This document shows positions 33,610-45,270 of a stretch of 64,000 nucleotides of DNA, piece by piece. Origin of the DNA: Obelidium mucronatum (taxonomy: Eukaryota > Chytridiomycota > Chytridiomycetes > Chytridiales > Chytriomycetaceae); NCBI GenBank assembly GCA_025765595.1, contig JAIVFH010000064.1:1-64000 (forward strand). The letters are read 5' to 3'. The notes under the pieces are model-generated. The model was not told the DNA's origin. It saw only the letters and a list, made by a program, of their open reading frames with translations, and did no database searches. Position numbers and translations under genes: made by a program. Every line of letters begins with the position of its first letter. The stretch's first letter is position 1.

Positions 33610-35145
33610 TATTCAAATGTTGTTTTCTTTCCCGCTGGTTTGGCTGTGAGTGCCCCACGTACTGGACCAGTTGAAGCACCTCTGCCTCCACTTGCCGAAG
33701 GAACCCCTCGGCCACCCCTTCCAGAGGCCCCTCGAGAACCACCACGACCTGGCGGAAAAAAAGTAGTTTCAGTAACCGAAAATAAATAAGAAGAGCCATA
33801 CCTCGGCCACCTCGCTCAGAAATACCACGACTAGATGCACCACGACCTCCTCGTGAATTCGACGAAGAGAGACCTGATCCACCACGACCACCACCCCGTT
33901 GAACTTCACCACCTCTTCCACCACCACTACCGCCGCTTGAAGCTGCTGCTCCTCCCCGTCCCCGTCCCCGAAAGCTCCCCCCACGTCCATGCTTAAACGA
34001 ATGGCGGACCCCAACGTTCTTGAGTGGCGTGGAATAATCAAGACGAAGTTTCCGTCCTTCAAATTCATGTCCATGTAGTTCTTCCAAAGCAGCTTTCGCA
34101 GCATCAGTCGTTGAAAAGGAAATGTACGCAAATCTGTTTCATGGTCAAAATTAAAAAAAAAAGCGGGTGGGAGGAGTAACGAAGCAAGTAACAAAAAAAT
34201 AAAAATGAAATATTTACCCTTTAGGATTCCCCGAATCTGGATACAAGGGAATCCGAACTTCCGTCACTTTCCCATGTTTCCCAAACAATTCCTTCAATGA
34301 CTTTACAGTCGCATTGACCGACAAGTTTCCAATAAACAGTGAATCACATTCTTGTGTATCGGGACCCTTTTTCACTTGAATCGGGGTGGATCTGTCTGTT
34401 TTGATGGTTCGTCCATCCAATTCTTGTCCAGCAAATTCTAGACCTTTCCGAGCACTTGCGGAATCGGCAAATTCAACGTATCCGAACCCCTTTTTCTTCC
34501 CATCCGGTCCACTGATTAAACGAACGCCATTCACTTTCCCAGCGGCTTCGAAAAATGCAATCAGGGACTTTTCGTCAGTGTCCCAGGATAGATTTCCGAC
34601 AAAGATTGTAGTGTCTTCTGGATCGTCGACTCGTGGTTTTTTAGGTGCAGGTGTAGGCTTTGTTGATGATTCTGACGCGGGGCGCTTCTTAGATGTTGGT
34701 TTCTAAAAAAGGTTGTTCTGAATATGAATAAACTAGGGGCAAGTGCTTGCTTTTGGGTTTTACTTGTTTGATGTTTTCCTCTTCAGATTGATCATCGTTA
34801 TCGGAATCATCTCTGCAAGGGCGTTGTTTTTGTTATAGCTTTGGTTTAGCAGGAAGGGGTTGAAGAAAATCATCACCCTTCGTCTTCCTCTTGCTCATCA
34901 GATACATTGGCTTCTTCATCAGAGTCTTCATCTTCATCTTCTTCATCTTCGTCATCTTCTGATCCTTCCGACTCTTCCTCTTCCTCTTCATCATCTGACA
35001 TTGGTGCTGCAAAACTGCTTTGTTCGGCAATCTGTGAAAGTCATCTCAGAATCTCTTTCTGCAACCAGCGGCAACGGAAAAAAAAAGAAAAGACCTGTTT
35101 GGCAATGTCGGAAATCTGTTTTTTGGTTGCAACGTCTTTGCCCAT
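33610..35145 (-). CDS. Nucleolin/Nsr1-like protein, copy C
   Basis: Starts at 35145 (MGKDVATKKQISDIAKQ). One acidic exon follows near 35030-34870 ([20 protein letters not shown] type), then short Lys/Pro exons. Two RRMs come next: RRM1 near 34690-34400 (IFVGNLSWD, then [20 protein letters not shown]) and RRM2 from 34350 (LFIGNLSVNATV), continued after the intron at about 34216-34137 (AYISFSTTDAAKAALEEL). An RGG/Ser-rich tail is split by a further intron (about 33800-33755). The protein ends AKPAGKKTTFE at the stop codon (complement of 33610-33612), nearly the same terminus as copy A. The acidic part is small. Before the transposon arrived, this gene and copy B were adjacent on the same strand. 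Confidence 0.82.
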
Positions 35146-35345
35146 TTTTTTTTTTAATTTATCGATCATGGAGTCAACAAAAAAGAAAGAAAGTAACATT
35201 TAGATGAATTCGTATGGTGTTATTGATCACAAGAAGAAAACGGAAAGCAAGCAGAATGAGGAATGAGACAAGTAAGAAATGTGAGTGAGTGAGTGTGTGT
35301 ATGTTTGTGTGTTTGGGGAAGGACAAGAGGGAATAGCCCAAGAAA

Positions 35346-36217
35346 TCACGCTACCCCATGTGGAATCACTCTATCAGCCCCAGCCGCCGCCCCATCCAAC
35401 CCCGCAATCAACCCAAATTCATCCCCACCATTTCCCCCATCCCCAACACCACCACCACCACCAACAACACCAAGACCACCACCTTCCTTCAAACTCTGCG
35501 CCGCCGCATTCGCAGCCGCAACAATCGCAATCGCTTCCGCAACCCCGCCACCACTCCCACTCGCCTCCACCTCCTTCAAAGCCGCCAACTCAGCTGCACT
35601 CAAGAACCGCCCTCCAGGCCCCCTCGGCCGCCTCATTGCATGTTTATGTCGCGATTCATGTGCATATGGCGTGTTTTGTTTTGTTGCGAGGCTTGGTTTG
35701 ATTTTGGCCATTAGGAGCTGCGCGTGCTTCGCGGCGTTTTAGGATCCGGTGGTATTGTTTGGCGTTCACGTACATTGGTTCTTCCGTGGGAGCTGCGGCG
35801 GAAGTTGTAGTGGTGGTGTTAGTGGAAGAAGTGGGTTGTTGGAGTTGGAGTTGTTGTTGGTGGTGTTGTTGGAGTAGCATGGGATGGTGTGGAGGAAAGT
35901 GTTGTTGTAGTAGCATCATGGGTGGCTGAGATTGCTGGTTTAACGTTTGATAGTGATGTTCTATAAGTAAACATTTAATATTAAATACGCCGAATGTGGT
36001 ATGAGAGATGAATAAGGAGAAAAAGGAAAATAAAACAAATAGAGAATATGGGAATATAAAAAAAAGGATATTATTTACCAATTTGGCGATCAGGTGAAGA
36101 AGTTGAGCCGCGGTGGCCAATGCCAGATACATTTGAGGAAGCGGTGAGATAGTTTATTGTTGCGGTTGTGACGGCAGATTCTGTGGGATCTTGTTGATGA
36201 AGGTGGCTGTAGTCCAT
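35346..36217 (-). CDS. HAP2: HAP2/NF-YA, CCAAT-binding factor subunit, with a +1 shift
   Basis: DNA-contacting subunit of the trimeric CCAAT-box factor (HAP2/3/5, NF-Y). Exon 1 (36217-36079) joins in phase to exon 2, which starts at 35960. After a Gln/Thr-rich stretch comes the subunit-interaction helix EPMYVNAKQYHRILKRREAR, then the DNA-binding part HESRHKHAMRRPRGPGGRF and a Gly-rich tail to the stop codon at 35346. The two halves of the core lie in frames one nucleotide apart. The linker between them is 58 nt and contains no GT, so no standard intron can repair it. A surplus base in an A-run (complement of about 35673-35684) would restore a normal product. An alternative in-frame start lies at 36301. 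Confidence 0.82.
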
Positions 36218-36399
36218 AGTTTTGTGTCTGTAGATTATGTGCGGTTCAGAATTATTGGGTGAGTTGGATGATGGGATGAAGGGGGTCGCCAGAAGAGACA
36301 ATGGGATGTGAAGCAGAGGGGGGTAAAGGAAGCTTCAGACACCCAATCACTCGCTGTCCGCTTGCGGCTGTCCCGCCAAGGGCCGCGTGGCTTTACTAA

Positions 36400-36725
36400 A
36401 GTGGTATACCTTTGGTTGGGAGTGTGGCAAAAAGCGGAGGGTGCTGATTGGTTGGCGGTTTGACCAATGGGATTCGTTTCAACCTGAAAAAAAAATCAGA
36501 GATTGTCTGCCAGCCGTGTAAATGACATGAAGCAGCGAAGATGCTTACTTGAGCAAACAAATATAGTTGGTTGTTATAGTCATATGGAAGCTTTGGTTTA
36601 ATGGCGAGCCACACGGCCGGATAACAACGGTTTTCTTTCTGTGGACATGAACTTAATTGCTTTACTAGCATTCTGACGTTAGTAGACGCCAGGAATTGAC
36701 GACAGGAAGGGCGTTTGAGATTGAG
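36400..36725 (-). other. Spliced upstream segment, possibly a 5' exon
   Basis: On the minus strand an open frame (from an ATG near 36737) ends at a good GTAAGC donor near 36549. A pyrimidine-rich TTTTTTTTTCAG acceptor near 36486 follows, and the frame continues toward the HAP2 start. The intron signals are convincing. The encoded peptide (LPYDYNNQLYLFAQ) matches no family I know. It may be a 5' untranslated exon or an N-terminal extension of the HAP2 gene, or a small independent gene. Confidence 0.3.
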
Positions 36726-37229
36726 CGTGTATTGCATACTAGGATAGTTGTGTGGATCACCCGCACCGTGCGAAATGGTGCCATGATGAATGGATGGTCA
36801 TAATGCTTTGAAAATAAGAAGACAACCGATATCAGGTCAGACGCCAGTATGGTAGTTTGGATACAGAGGAGGTGTGGCAAAGACTTCAAGCAGAGTAAAA
36901 CCAAAACAACACACAACAAAAAGAGGACAAGTGATCTTTTAATATCAGTGAGACTGTCAAACTCCAAACCGCCATAGAGATCAAAGAGATCAAAACGTTA
37001 GCGAGAGACCAGATTGGGAGAGTTCAACCAGAACAGACGTGTGACCCAGAGAGTCTCAAACCAGAGAGACACCGACTCCCAAGCAGACTGTCTCCCTCTC
37101 TGCCGACCGAGGATACTACCTACTACGTTGTGCCTCGCCTAGAAGGAGGTCCCACCTTCTTTAGGTGACAGGCAAAACAGGAGAAAAAGAGCAAAATGAA
37201 AAACGAAACGAAATAAAAAAAGATAAAAA

Positions 37230-39329
37230 ATGGACGACAGCGAAGCACGCATTGTGTGCAGCCAGTACGCCGGGCAGGCCGTGACTGAGCTCGTGTATCG
37301 CGGGGTGTCTGTGCTCCGACGGCCGGGGTACCTCGCGGTCAACGGCACGCAGATCCTGACGCTCGCGGGCGTGACGGACCGGGCGCGACGGGCGCGTGCG
37401 CTCGAGCTGAAGGTTGTTGGGCAGGGCTGGCCGCACGAAAAGATCCAGGGCGGCGCGGGGCGCTTCCAGGGCACGTGGTGCGTGTTTCTTTTTCTTTATT
37501 TAATCTGTGATTAAAAGAAACAAAAAGGATCCCCGCCGCGCAGGCGCTGCAGCTCGCGCGCGAGTACGGCGTCGCGGGCGTCGTCGCGCAGCTGCTCGAG
37601 CACGCGCCGCCGCCGCCGGGCGACGCTGCCGCGAAGACCACCGCCGTCATCAGCGTCAGCGCCGCTGACAACCCCGGCAGCGGCGCCTCGACGCCGATCC
37701 TGGCGCGCCGCGGCCCCGGGAAGCGCAGGGCCGCGGACGAGGACGTGGCGTTCAAGCCGAAGGAGAAGGACAAGGACAAAGACAAGGACAGGCTGCCGAA
37801 GCGGCGGGGGCGGCCGCCCGCTGTCAAGGAGCCGGTGGTGCTGCTTCCATCCGACGATGATGAAGAGAAGGACAACGAACGGGACGAGGAGCGCCTGCAT
37901 CGCAGTCTAGCGGCGGCGGGTCCCTTCATCAAACCAGATTTGTCACCCCAAGAACGTTCGCAGGCATTTCTTCTTGAACTCTTTACCACTTCTGGTTCAG
38001 TCCCCCGCGCCTCTTCGTACCCGAAAGATCTCCTTCTCGACTCTCGTATCGATGCCAAAGGCAACACGGCTTTTCACTGGGCAATCTCGCTGGGCCACGT
38101 CTCGACTCTAAAGATTTACTCGCATTCCACAGCAAAAATCCCACTCCCAATGCCTTCTCGTCTTCAGATCCCCTTCTTAAACTTTGCAGGCGAATCGCCT
38201 CTCATTCGAGCAATGCACCTGCCAAACAACTTTATCCGAAAATCACTCCTACATATCCTCAAATACCATCTTTCAACATCAAAAGATCCATTGTACGTCA
38301 AAGATGCCCATAACCAAACACTATTCCATCACGCCGTGTCATCAGTGATTGCCTCGCGGATTTCTATCGACGCATGTGTGTATTATTTGCAAACCATCAA
38401 AAACTTTCTAGAATCTCCAGAGCCGGCTCTATTGAATGGTAAAGATTGGAACGGCGATACGGCACTTGGTCTTGCAAGAAGAGGGATTAAAGGATGTGGC
38501 CCGATTGTAGAATTGTTGCAAGAATTGGGCGCAACAGAGGAGGACGTAGCCATTTCCATATCTGAAGTGAATCCGAATGAAAGCGAAAACAACAACAGCA
38601 ACAAAGATGAAGATGTATTAATGGAGGAACCGTCCCCGCAACTGCCCAAAGCAACCATCCATCCTCCTCCTCCCATCCCTAAACTTGAGCCTGAAGTAGC
38701 TGTAAACCCCGAATTCATCAAAACCGTCGAAAAAACACAAACTGCATGTTTCTCCATGATATCCCAACTCTCTGAAACGTACTCTGGAGTGTTGGTGTCC
38801 AAATCAAACGCTATTCGTGAAGCACAGACTCAATTGGAGACCCTCCAAGACCAAGTTGCTACAATGCGGAAACAAAACAAGGATCTAAGGACGCAAAATG
38901 TGAAAATGTCGGAACTTGCGCATCGGTTGGGATTGATTGCGAAAGGGTTGCAAGCGGAGAGAGATGGTATCAAAGTGGCGCCTCTTGTAACGTCAACAGG
39001 CTCTCTCAAGGCGAAGGAAGAAGATGAATTTGCCTTCTTGGACGAACTCTCTGATACATCCGCAACAGATCCAGTTGCTAGCGAATTCTACAGATATTGC
39101 GGCATTGGAATCTGAGATTGCGCGTCTACAAAAAGAATTTGATGAAGGAGAAGAAAAGGGTCGGAAACTGGGCCAGGAAAAGACTCTATTGCGTGTGAAT
39201 GGATCTGGCGACTTTTCAGAGAGTGCTTCCAATATGCGCAAGATTATCGCCTTCTCGTGCCAGGTTCCTATGGACCAGATTGATGCTTATTTAGAGCCTT
39301 TGCTTTTGGCGTTACAAAATGGTGTGTGA
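37230..39329 (+). CDS. APSES/ankyrin transcription factor, Mbp1/Swi4-like
   Basis: DNA-binding component of an MBF/SBF-like complex controlling G1/S transcription. Exons 37230-37477, 37528-38966 and 39094-39329 give 640 residues in phase; the last intron (38967-39093) is the least certain. The N-terminal APSES/KilA-N domain (about 10-105) shows YLAVNGTQILTLAGV, ALELKVVGQ, HEKIQGGAGRFQGTW and LAREYGV. A Lys-rich acidic linker contains an AT-hook-like KRRGRPP. Ankyrin repeats follow (DAKGNTAFHWAISLGH, DAHNQTLFHHAVSS, DWNGDTALGLARR), then a C-terminal coiled coil. This is the canonical Mbp1/Swi4 order and length class. Exons 1 and early 2 are strikingly GC-rich compared with the rest of the gene. 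The next gene starts only 95 nt downstream. Confidence 0.88.
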
Positions 39330-39424
39330 ATAAAAGAAAGCTGGGATCGATGGTTATTTATACAATTTTGTGATTCTGTTGGAAATATACCCGCAGCCTA
39401 TCCACCACACAAGATTTCTCTACC

Positions 39425-41232
39425 ATGACCGATCCTCTGGATGCCTTTCCGACCCTGTACATCAATGGTCTCCCTCCAAACATTACGGAGCTGGATATCG
39501 TGAATGTAATGTCAGACAACAAGATTGAGGCTAAAGTGGTTGTTGAGCGGGATCCAGTGACTCAGGCCCCCCTGACCCGAGTTGTCTTCCGCTATGTTCC
39601 TGATGGTAACTTGCATCATTCGTTCTCTTGCTAATGTCTTTTCTCGTACTCATGCAACCCTGCTTACTCTCCTTCCCTTAAAACCCCGACCCTTAAAAAC
39701 CTCGTTATCACACCAAAACAACCTTCCCACAAAACACGCACACACACACAAACAGCCGAGAGATTCTTTGCCACTGTCAACGGCTCAGCTTTCCTCGGCT
39801 CGAAAGTCCACTTGACATTCAAAGATCCCAACATGAACTTCAGTAATACATCTGGTTCCAAGACGATCGTTGTGAAACGAATCCCACTCCAAGTCACTTC
39901 TCTGGAACTCTATGATCAAGTGAGAACTTTTGGACGGATTATTTTCTGTAAAGTCATGATGGATCGGGGAGGGCTTGAAGCGTATGCGTTGTTGCAGTTT
40001 GAGGAAGCAGGCGGCGGCGGAAGCAGTGTATTGCGGATATGAATGGGTATCCTTTACGTGGAAGTCCTTTGTGAGTTTCATTTTTTTTTTTTGTAGTATT
40101 CATGGTTGCTTTCTCTGGATACGTGTTCCGATTTCTAAACTGAGCGTCTCCTCTACAAACAAAAAAAAAGGTCTTTTGGTTGGCAGTTTCCCAAAGAATT
40201 CCAACCACATTTATCCATCCATGAGATCGAATTCGGCGCCTTCATATCAACAGGGAACACCAGGATTTGGTCGTCAGCAACAGCAGCAACAGCAAATTCC
40301 TTCCGGACTGGAAGGAGGAATCAGCTTGGCTGTTAGTGCTGGATGGAGTGAACAACCTCTCGTGGTCGATGAATCTCCTTACGGATCATATAACTCACAG
40401 CAATATGGATCTTCATATCAACAACAGCAGCAGCAGCAACAAAGACCTCAATCCTGGATGCGAAACAACAGCATCAGTAGCAGTAGTATCCACGATTACG
40501 ATACCATTCAAAGAACCTCATCCCCAATTCCTTCCGCTGCCGTCGCGTCCACGCATCACCCGAAAACCATCAATATTCTGCCTACAACCGGCTGGCACTC
40601 ACGAAACACTGTCAACAATTCCCTAATCGTATCCAATAATTCCACATCACCATCATCATCATCGGTCAGAGAAACATGCATGGGATGAAGCAATGACAAT
40701 CACATTGGACGATTTAAAGTCGATTTCTCCTGCCCATGCCGTCCTCGCGTCTCAATATGACTCTCCAGTAGTACCAACATCTGTCTCCCCCATTGATATC
40801 TCCTTTGTCGCAGCATCAAACAAACGCGACTCTTACAACAACAACAGCTACACCAACACCTCCATCATCTCATCACCCACAACAACAAACTCCTCCTCCT
40901 CCTCCTCACCATTCCTAGACCCACGCAACTTGTACGTCAAAAACCTCCCCATCGACCCCATATTCGACACCCAAGACCTCTACGAACTCTTTTCAGAATA
41001 CGGCACAATCATCAGCGCCAAAGTCATGAAGGATGAAACCACGTGGGTTAGTAAAGGGTTCGGGTTTGTTAGTTTCCGTGAGGAAGGGGCGGCCAGGGAG
41101 GCAGTGGAGGCGTTGAATGGGTTCGTGTTGGATCCGGTGGGTGTTCCGAAGGGGTTGGTGGTTTGTGTGGCGGAACCGAAAGGGTTTCGGGAGAGGAAGT
41201 TGATGGTGCTTCATGGGAATGCGTTGCGTTAG
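39425..41232 (+). CDS. Three-RRM, Gln/Ser-rich RNA-binding protein
   Basis: Probable cytoplasmic or nuclear mRNA-binding protein. RRM1 (LYINGLPPNITELDI) is split by intron 39606-39755 and ends SAFLGSKVHLTF. RRM2 begins KTIVVKRIPLQVTSLELYD. A Gln-rich linker (runs of 7-8 Gln near 40280 and 40420) and a Ser/Asn-rich segment follow. RRM3 (NLYVKNLPIDPIFDTQDLYE, RNP1 KGFGFVSF) ends near 41200. The RRM2 end would read AAAEAVYADMNGYPLRG if two surplus bases (about 40007 and 40034) were ignored, and a third +1 shift near 40665-40690 separates the linker from RRM3. Intron 40071-40186 is likely. The arrangement recalls PABP-like or Pes4/Mip6-type proteins, but I cannot assign an orthologue. The shifts may be assembly errors. 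Confidence 0.7.
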
Positions 41233-41422
41233 AAGAGGATTCCTCTTTTTTTTTTGGATGGAAGGGGGGTTAGAGTGACTTTTTTTTTAAATTAGTGAAA
41301 ACGACCTCATTCATATTTGGAGAAAAACAAGATAAAATAAATGAAATAAATTAGATAAATATAAGATGAATAGCCATTATTCCTTGAGATACATTTATAT
41401 TTTTAGATTAAACATATTAGAG

Positions 41423-44400
41423 ATGAGTAACATTCAAAGCCACATTGACTTCCTCGCTGGCCAAATCCTTCGGGATCCAAATACACGGCTGCCAGACACT
41501 GTGCGCGAAATGCTCCTGACATTACCTAGCAGTTGGAATCGAAACACCTTGGACGAATCTCCGACAGAAGACTATAAATCAGATGAGAAAGGGAAGATGA
41601 TTGCCCTTTTCAGTTTTCTTGCTCGATCGCTGGAGTTGGAACAGTCGTGGTTTACATTGGCGGCAGTGCAAGAAACAACAACCAGCGTGGCCGAACCCGA
41701 TAACACCCAGAAAAGATTCAGGATAAAGATGAAGAACTCCATGTCAAAAGCTTTTTCATGGATGCGAAGGGAGAGTAGCAGCGTTCTCGATACTACGCCA
41801 TTGGCGGTCCAAATTACCCCCCTTGACGAGATACTTCAACGGTTGAATTGCGCAACTTCGCCATTCATGAATGCTTACGCTCCGAGTATTCTGAGAAATA
41901 TGAGCAATTCAACTTTGGAGGTACCGCAGTCCGTTATGGCGCTCTTATCAAGACACAAGATATTCGACGGAATGTACAATTATATAGCCAGGATGCAGAG
42001 TATAACATATCTGGAATATTTGTATTGGTCACCAAGCTCAATTTGCACTGGACCTCATATTCACTCTGTGGATTTTCTAAATCAAAACACTGAGTCGTTG
42101 GGCCACTATTTAACACGTCTCGTTGCTTCAGCTTCTGCCAAATGCGAAAGCGCTACACATACCTGCGGTCATTTAAAAGGGGAACATACTTTACTGTACT
42201 TGTACTCTGACGTTCGAATTGTTGTCTCAATTCGCCAAGTTCCACCACGGGTCTCTCCGCCGAGTTCCGATATCCTCATGTGGAAGAAATGCAAACAATG
42301 CGATATTTCCTCACAGAGCGAGATACTGCCTACAATCGCTTCTTTTGAATACCCATTCGGCAGATTCCTCCAATTACTCGCTGCGCCGCAGTGTACTGGT
42401 TCATACCATCTTCATGGAATCTGCCAGCATTCCCAGCAGCGGCAACTTGCTCAGTGGTGTTTCTTGATTGGCAATCAAGAAGTGGCATTTGATGTCGAAG
42501 AGATTCAATTATACACTGTATCGCTACCTAGCCTTCAAGTCGTATACCCATTTGTCCACCGCCTCACAAAGTCGACTTGCTCGACGACGCCATTTATTGA
42601 AAAGTCGTGGGATCAGAAATGTCTCTTTTTCAGCGACATGCACATTGAAACCACACCTAAAACCCACGAACCACCATCATCCACGAATCAAGAAAAGGCT
42701 TCTTCCTCAACAGCCTCTGCCATTCGAAAAACGCGGCAAGAAATCATGTGCTTTTTTCAATCAGCGAAACAGTACCTTGAAGCCATAGAATCCTACTCCC
42801 ACACTCACGAACCCGCCCATTCTTCCCTAAAAGGCCAGATTGACCTTCTCATGACCAATGTTTCTGCTTCAGAAATTGAATTGATTAATTTGATTTCAAA
42901 ACACGAAGACGATGCGACATGTGCTGCTATTTCAAATAGCAGCAGCAACTTGAATTCTATTCGAAGGAGTTTCAAAAAAGTTTCACTTGGGACTTGTACT
43001 GCAATTGAAAGGTTTAAATTAAAGTATTTTCCTGGCATGAAAGCGTCTCCTGTTTGGCAGAGGCCTGATTACTGTGTTTCAGGAGTTGTTGTTGGAGGAG
43101 GTGGTGGTGGAGGAGGAGAAGTGGGGATGGCGAATTGCTTTGTTTTCCCAGTGTCCAATGTGATTGTTCGAGAGGAAGAGCCATCATCCGTATTGGCTTT
43201 CGCGTTGAGTTTGTCAGAGGTTGAGAAGCAGTCAGACAAGTTGTTGTTGACCAAGATGAGTGGAAATGAGAAGCTGGCAGCACCATCTCCTACAGCACCA
43301 GCTTCTCCGCTGATGAACATCACTTCAGCTATCGCAAGCATTTCGGAAGGGCTTGTTGACTCCGCTTCTAAAGCTTCCAAGGTTTTGATGGTGTCGGCTT
43401 TGGTTTCATCGCCAAGTGTATCCAACAAAGATCTTGACGCGTTTCAACTGGAGACCTCCGTTTTCTCGCATAAAACACCTGGTGATTCAGATTCACGGCA
43501 TATCAAGATTCGTAAGTAAAAAAAAAACTCTACGCAAGCTAATGTAATTTTGTATATAAACAAAACATTATGATGTATGATAGGTTTCAGTGAAGACAAA
43601 CATATTTTCACATGCAAAATATTCTTTGCGGCAGAATTCAGGGCTCTTCGAAAGAGTTGTGGTGTTGATGAAGCTGGATTTGTAGAATCCTTGTCTCGGT
43701 GTACCAGGTGGAGCACATCGGGAGGGAAAACCAAGGCAGCTTTTTTCAAAACGCAAGGTACGTTGTTTTTTTCAATTTCGTGTTTCCCCATCTGGCTTTC
43801 ATTCCGCAATTTCTTATTTCGCGTCTTTTGTTGTTCAAAGATGACAGATTTGTTGTCAAACAGCTGGCATTAAATTGGAGTGTTGCAGAAAGGGATCAAA
43901 TGCTTGAATTCGCTCCACGATATTTTGAATATTTCAATGACAGCAGCGCAGCAGATTCCAGTGGAAGTACACTGGCAAAGATCTTTGGGTTCTTTTCAAT
44001 CAAGCACAAGAACGCGGAAACCGGTGTATCTGAGCAAATGGATGTGCTTGTGATGGAAAACATCTTTTGCGGATTCAACGTGGACTGTTTATACGATTTA
44101 AAAGGCATTCCTGATCGGCGAAAGCCTGATATCACAGCCAAGGAAGGAGATCCAGCGGTACCTCAGGTCTTGTGGGATGGCGATTGGATTGAAGGAAACT
44201 GTGGATTCCTTTACTTTTTAGAGGCACCGGCGAAACAGGCGCTTTTGGATAAGTTGGAATCCGATGTTGCCTTCCTATCGGATGTGAACATGATGGATTA
44301 CTCGTTTCTTGTCGGCATCAACAGGGCTGCCACTGAAATTCGTGTTGGAATTATTGGTATATATCCCTATTGTTTCTTTTTAATCCTTTTTTTGACACTA

Positions 44401-44613
44401 TTATTCTTCCTAACATGACATGCAGATTTCATTGGGGCGTACACGATGCTTAAGAAAATGGAAACAACTGGGAAAACTGCATTTCGAGGAAATGCTACTG
44501 TTATACCTCCTGTAAAGTACGCGGATAGATTCCTTAAAGGGATTAAGAAACATTTTGTGGAAGTCCCAAATATGTGGGCAAAAGGGGATTCTCTTACCAA
44601 CGAATATCAATGA
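41423..44613 (+). CDS. Fab1/PIKfyve-type lipid kinase lacking a FYVE domain
   Basis: Phosphatidylinositol 3-phosphate 5-kinase family member (PtdIns(3,5)P2 synthesis, endolysosome or vacuole). Exons 41423-43511, 43584-43757, 43841-44356 and 44426-44613 give 988 residues in phase; an in-frame Met at 41366 would add 19. The middle region (about 220-400) matches the Cys-rich region between chaperonin and kinase domains of Fab1: SLGHYLTRLV, ILMWKKCKQCD, FEYPFGRFLQLL and the CGH and CQHS pairs. The C-terminal kinase (about 697-988) has GGKTKAAFFKT, DDRFVVKQ, VLVMENIF, YDLKG, MMDYSFLVG and VGIIDFIGAYT. There is no FYVE or DEP domain and no obvious complete chaperonin-like domain, so the protein is half the usual length. 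The DLKG motif is followed by IPDRRKPD where family members have SxRNR. Confidence 0.82.
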
Positions 44614-44812
44614 TTGGTCCATTTCCTCTTATTTTTGATCTCTGAGCTCGTGTTTATAATCCTTGTATATAGAGAACCTTTTATATAGAGTATCACATTT
44701 AAATTACCTTACATATTACTATTGTTCGAAAGTGTACGAGACACATTCGATGAATTTATTGAGCTTGGCGGCTGGTTCTTGAGTTTCTTGGTCGAAAGGC
44801 TGATACACTCTT

Positions 44813-44938
44813 GAGCTGGTTGTCGGGTTTTCTTAGCTGTGTGGTCATTCAGGCTTGGGAGCTGGTTGTCGTGTTTTCTTAGCTGGGTGGTAATCAGGCT
44901 TGTGAGCTGGTTGTCAGGTTTTCTTAGCTGTGGTGGTT
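44813..44938. repeat. 46-nt tandem repeat, nearly three copies
   Basis: Units starting GAGCTGGTTGTC begin at 44813, 44859 and 44904, each continuing with GGTTTTCTTAGCTG and CAGGCTTG, and a degraded half unit lies to the left (about 44768). It lies between the converging 3' ends of the Fab1-like and BAR-like genes. The rest of 44614-45270 is A/T-rich untranslated sequence. Confidence 0.85.
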
Positions 44939-45270
44939 TTCGAAGGAATATATAAGATTACTATATTATCATTCTCCGAGAATACAGGAGGAGGACAGTT
45001 AATTGATTCATTCTTGACGTAACGGTAGTCAGTCGTCAAAACAAAATACCAGTCGTAGATTTTTTTATTCAAATGACTCATAGCACACTTTTACTAGAAC
45101 TCAAAGCATGATTCCGCAGCGCCCCACCTCCAGCTCCAAGCAAGTTCTTTCCTCGCACATTCCCTGAAGCCCCATCCAAAGGATATGGTTGCCGCGGGGG
45201 TTCCGGCGCCGGCCTTCGATGATGCGAATGCAGCACGAAATCAGTTGTATTCGTTGTTGTTGATGATTCT

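Noticed and set aside
35285..35742. Plus-strand Pro/His-rich frames
   Set aside because: Antisense to the Gly-rich tail and core of HAP2/NF-YA.
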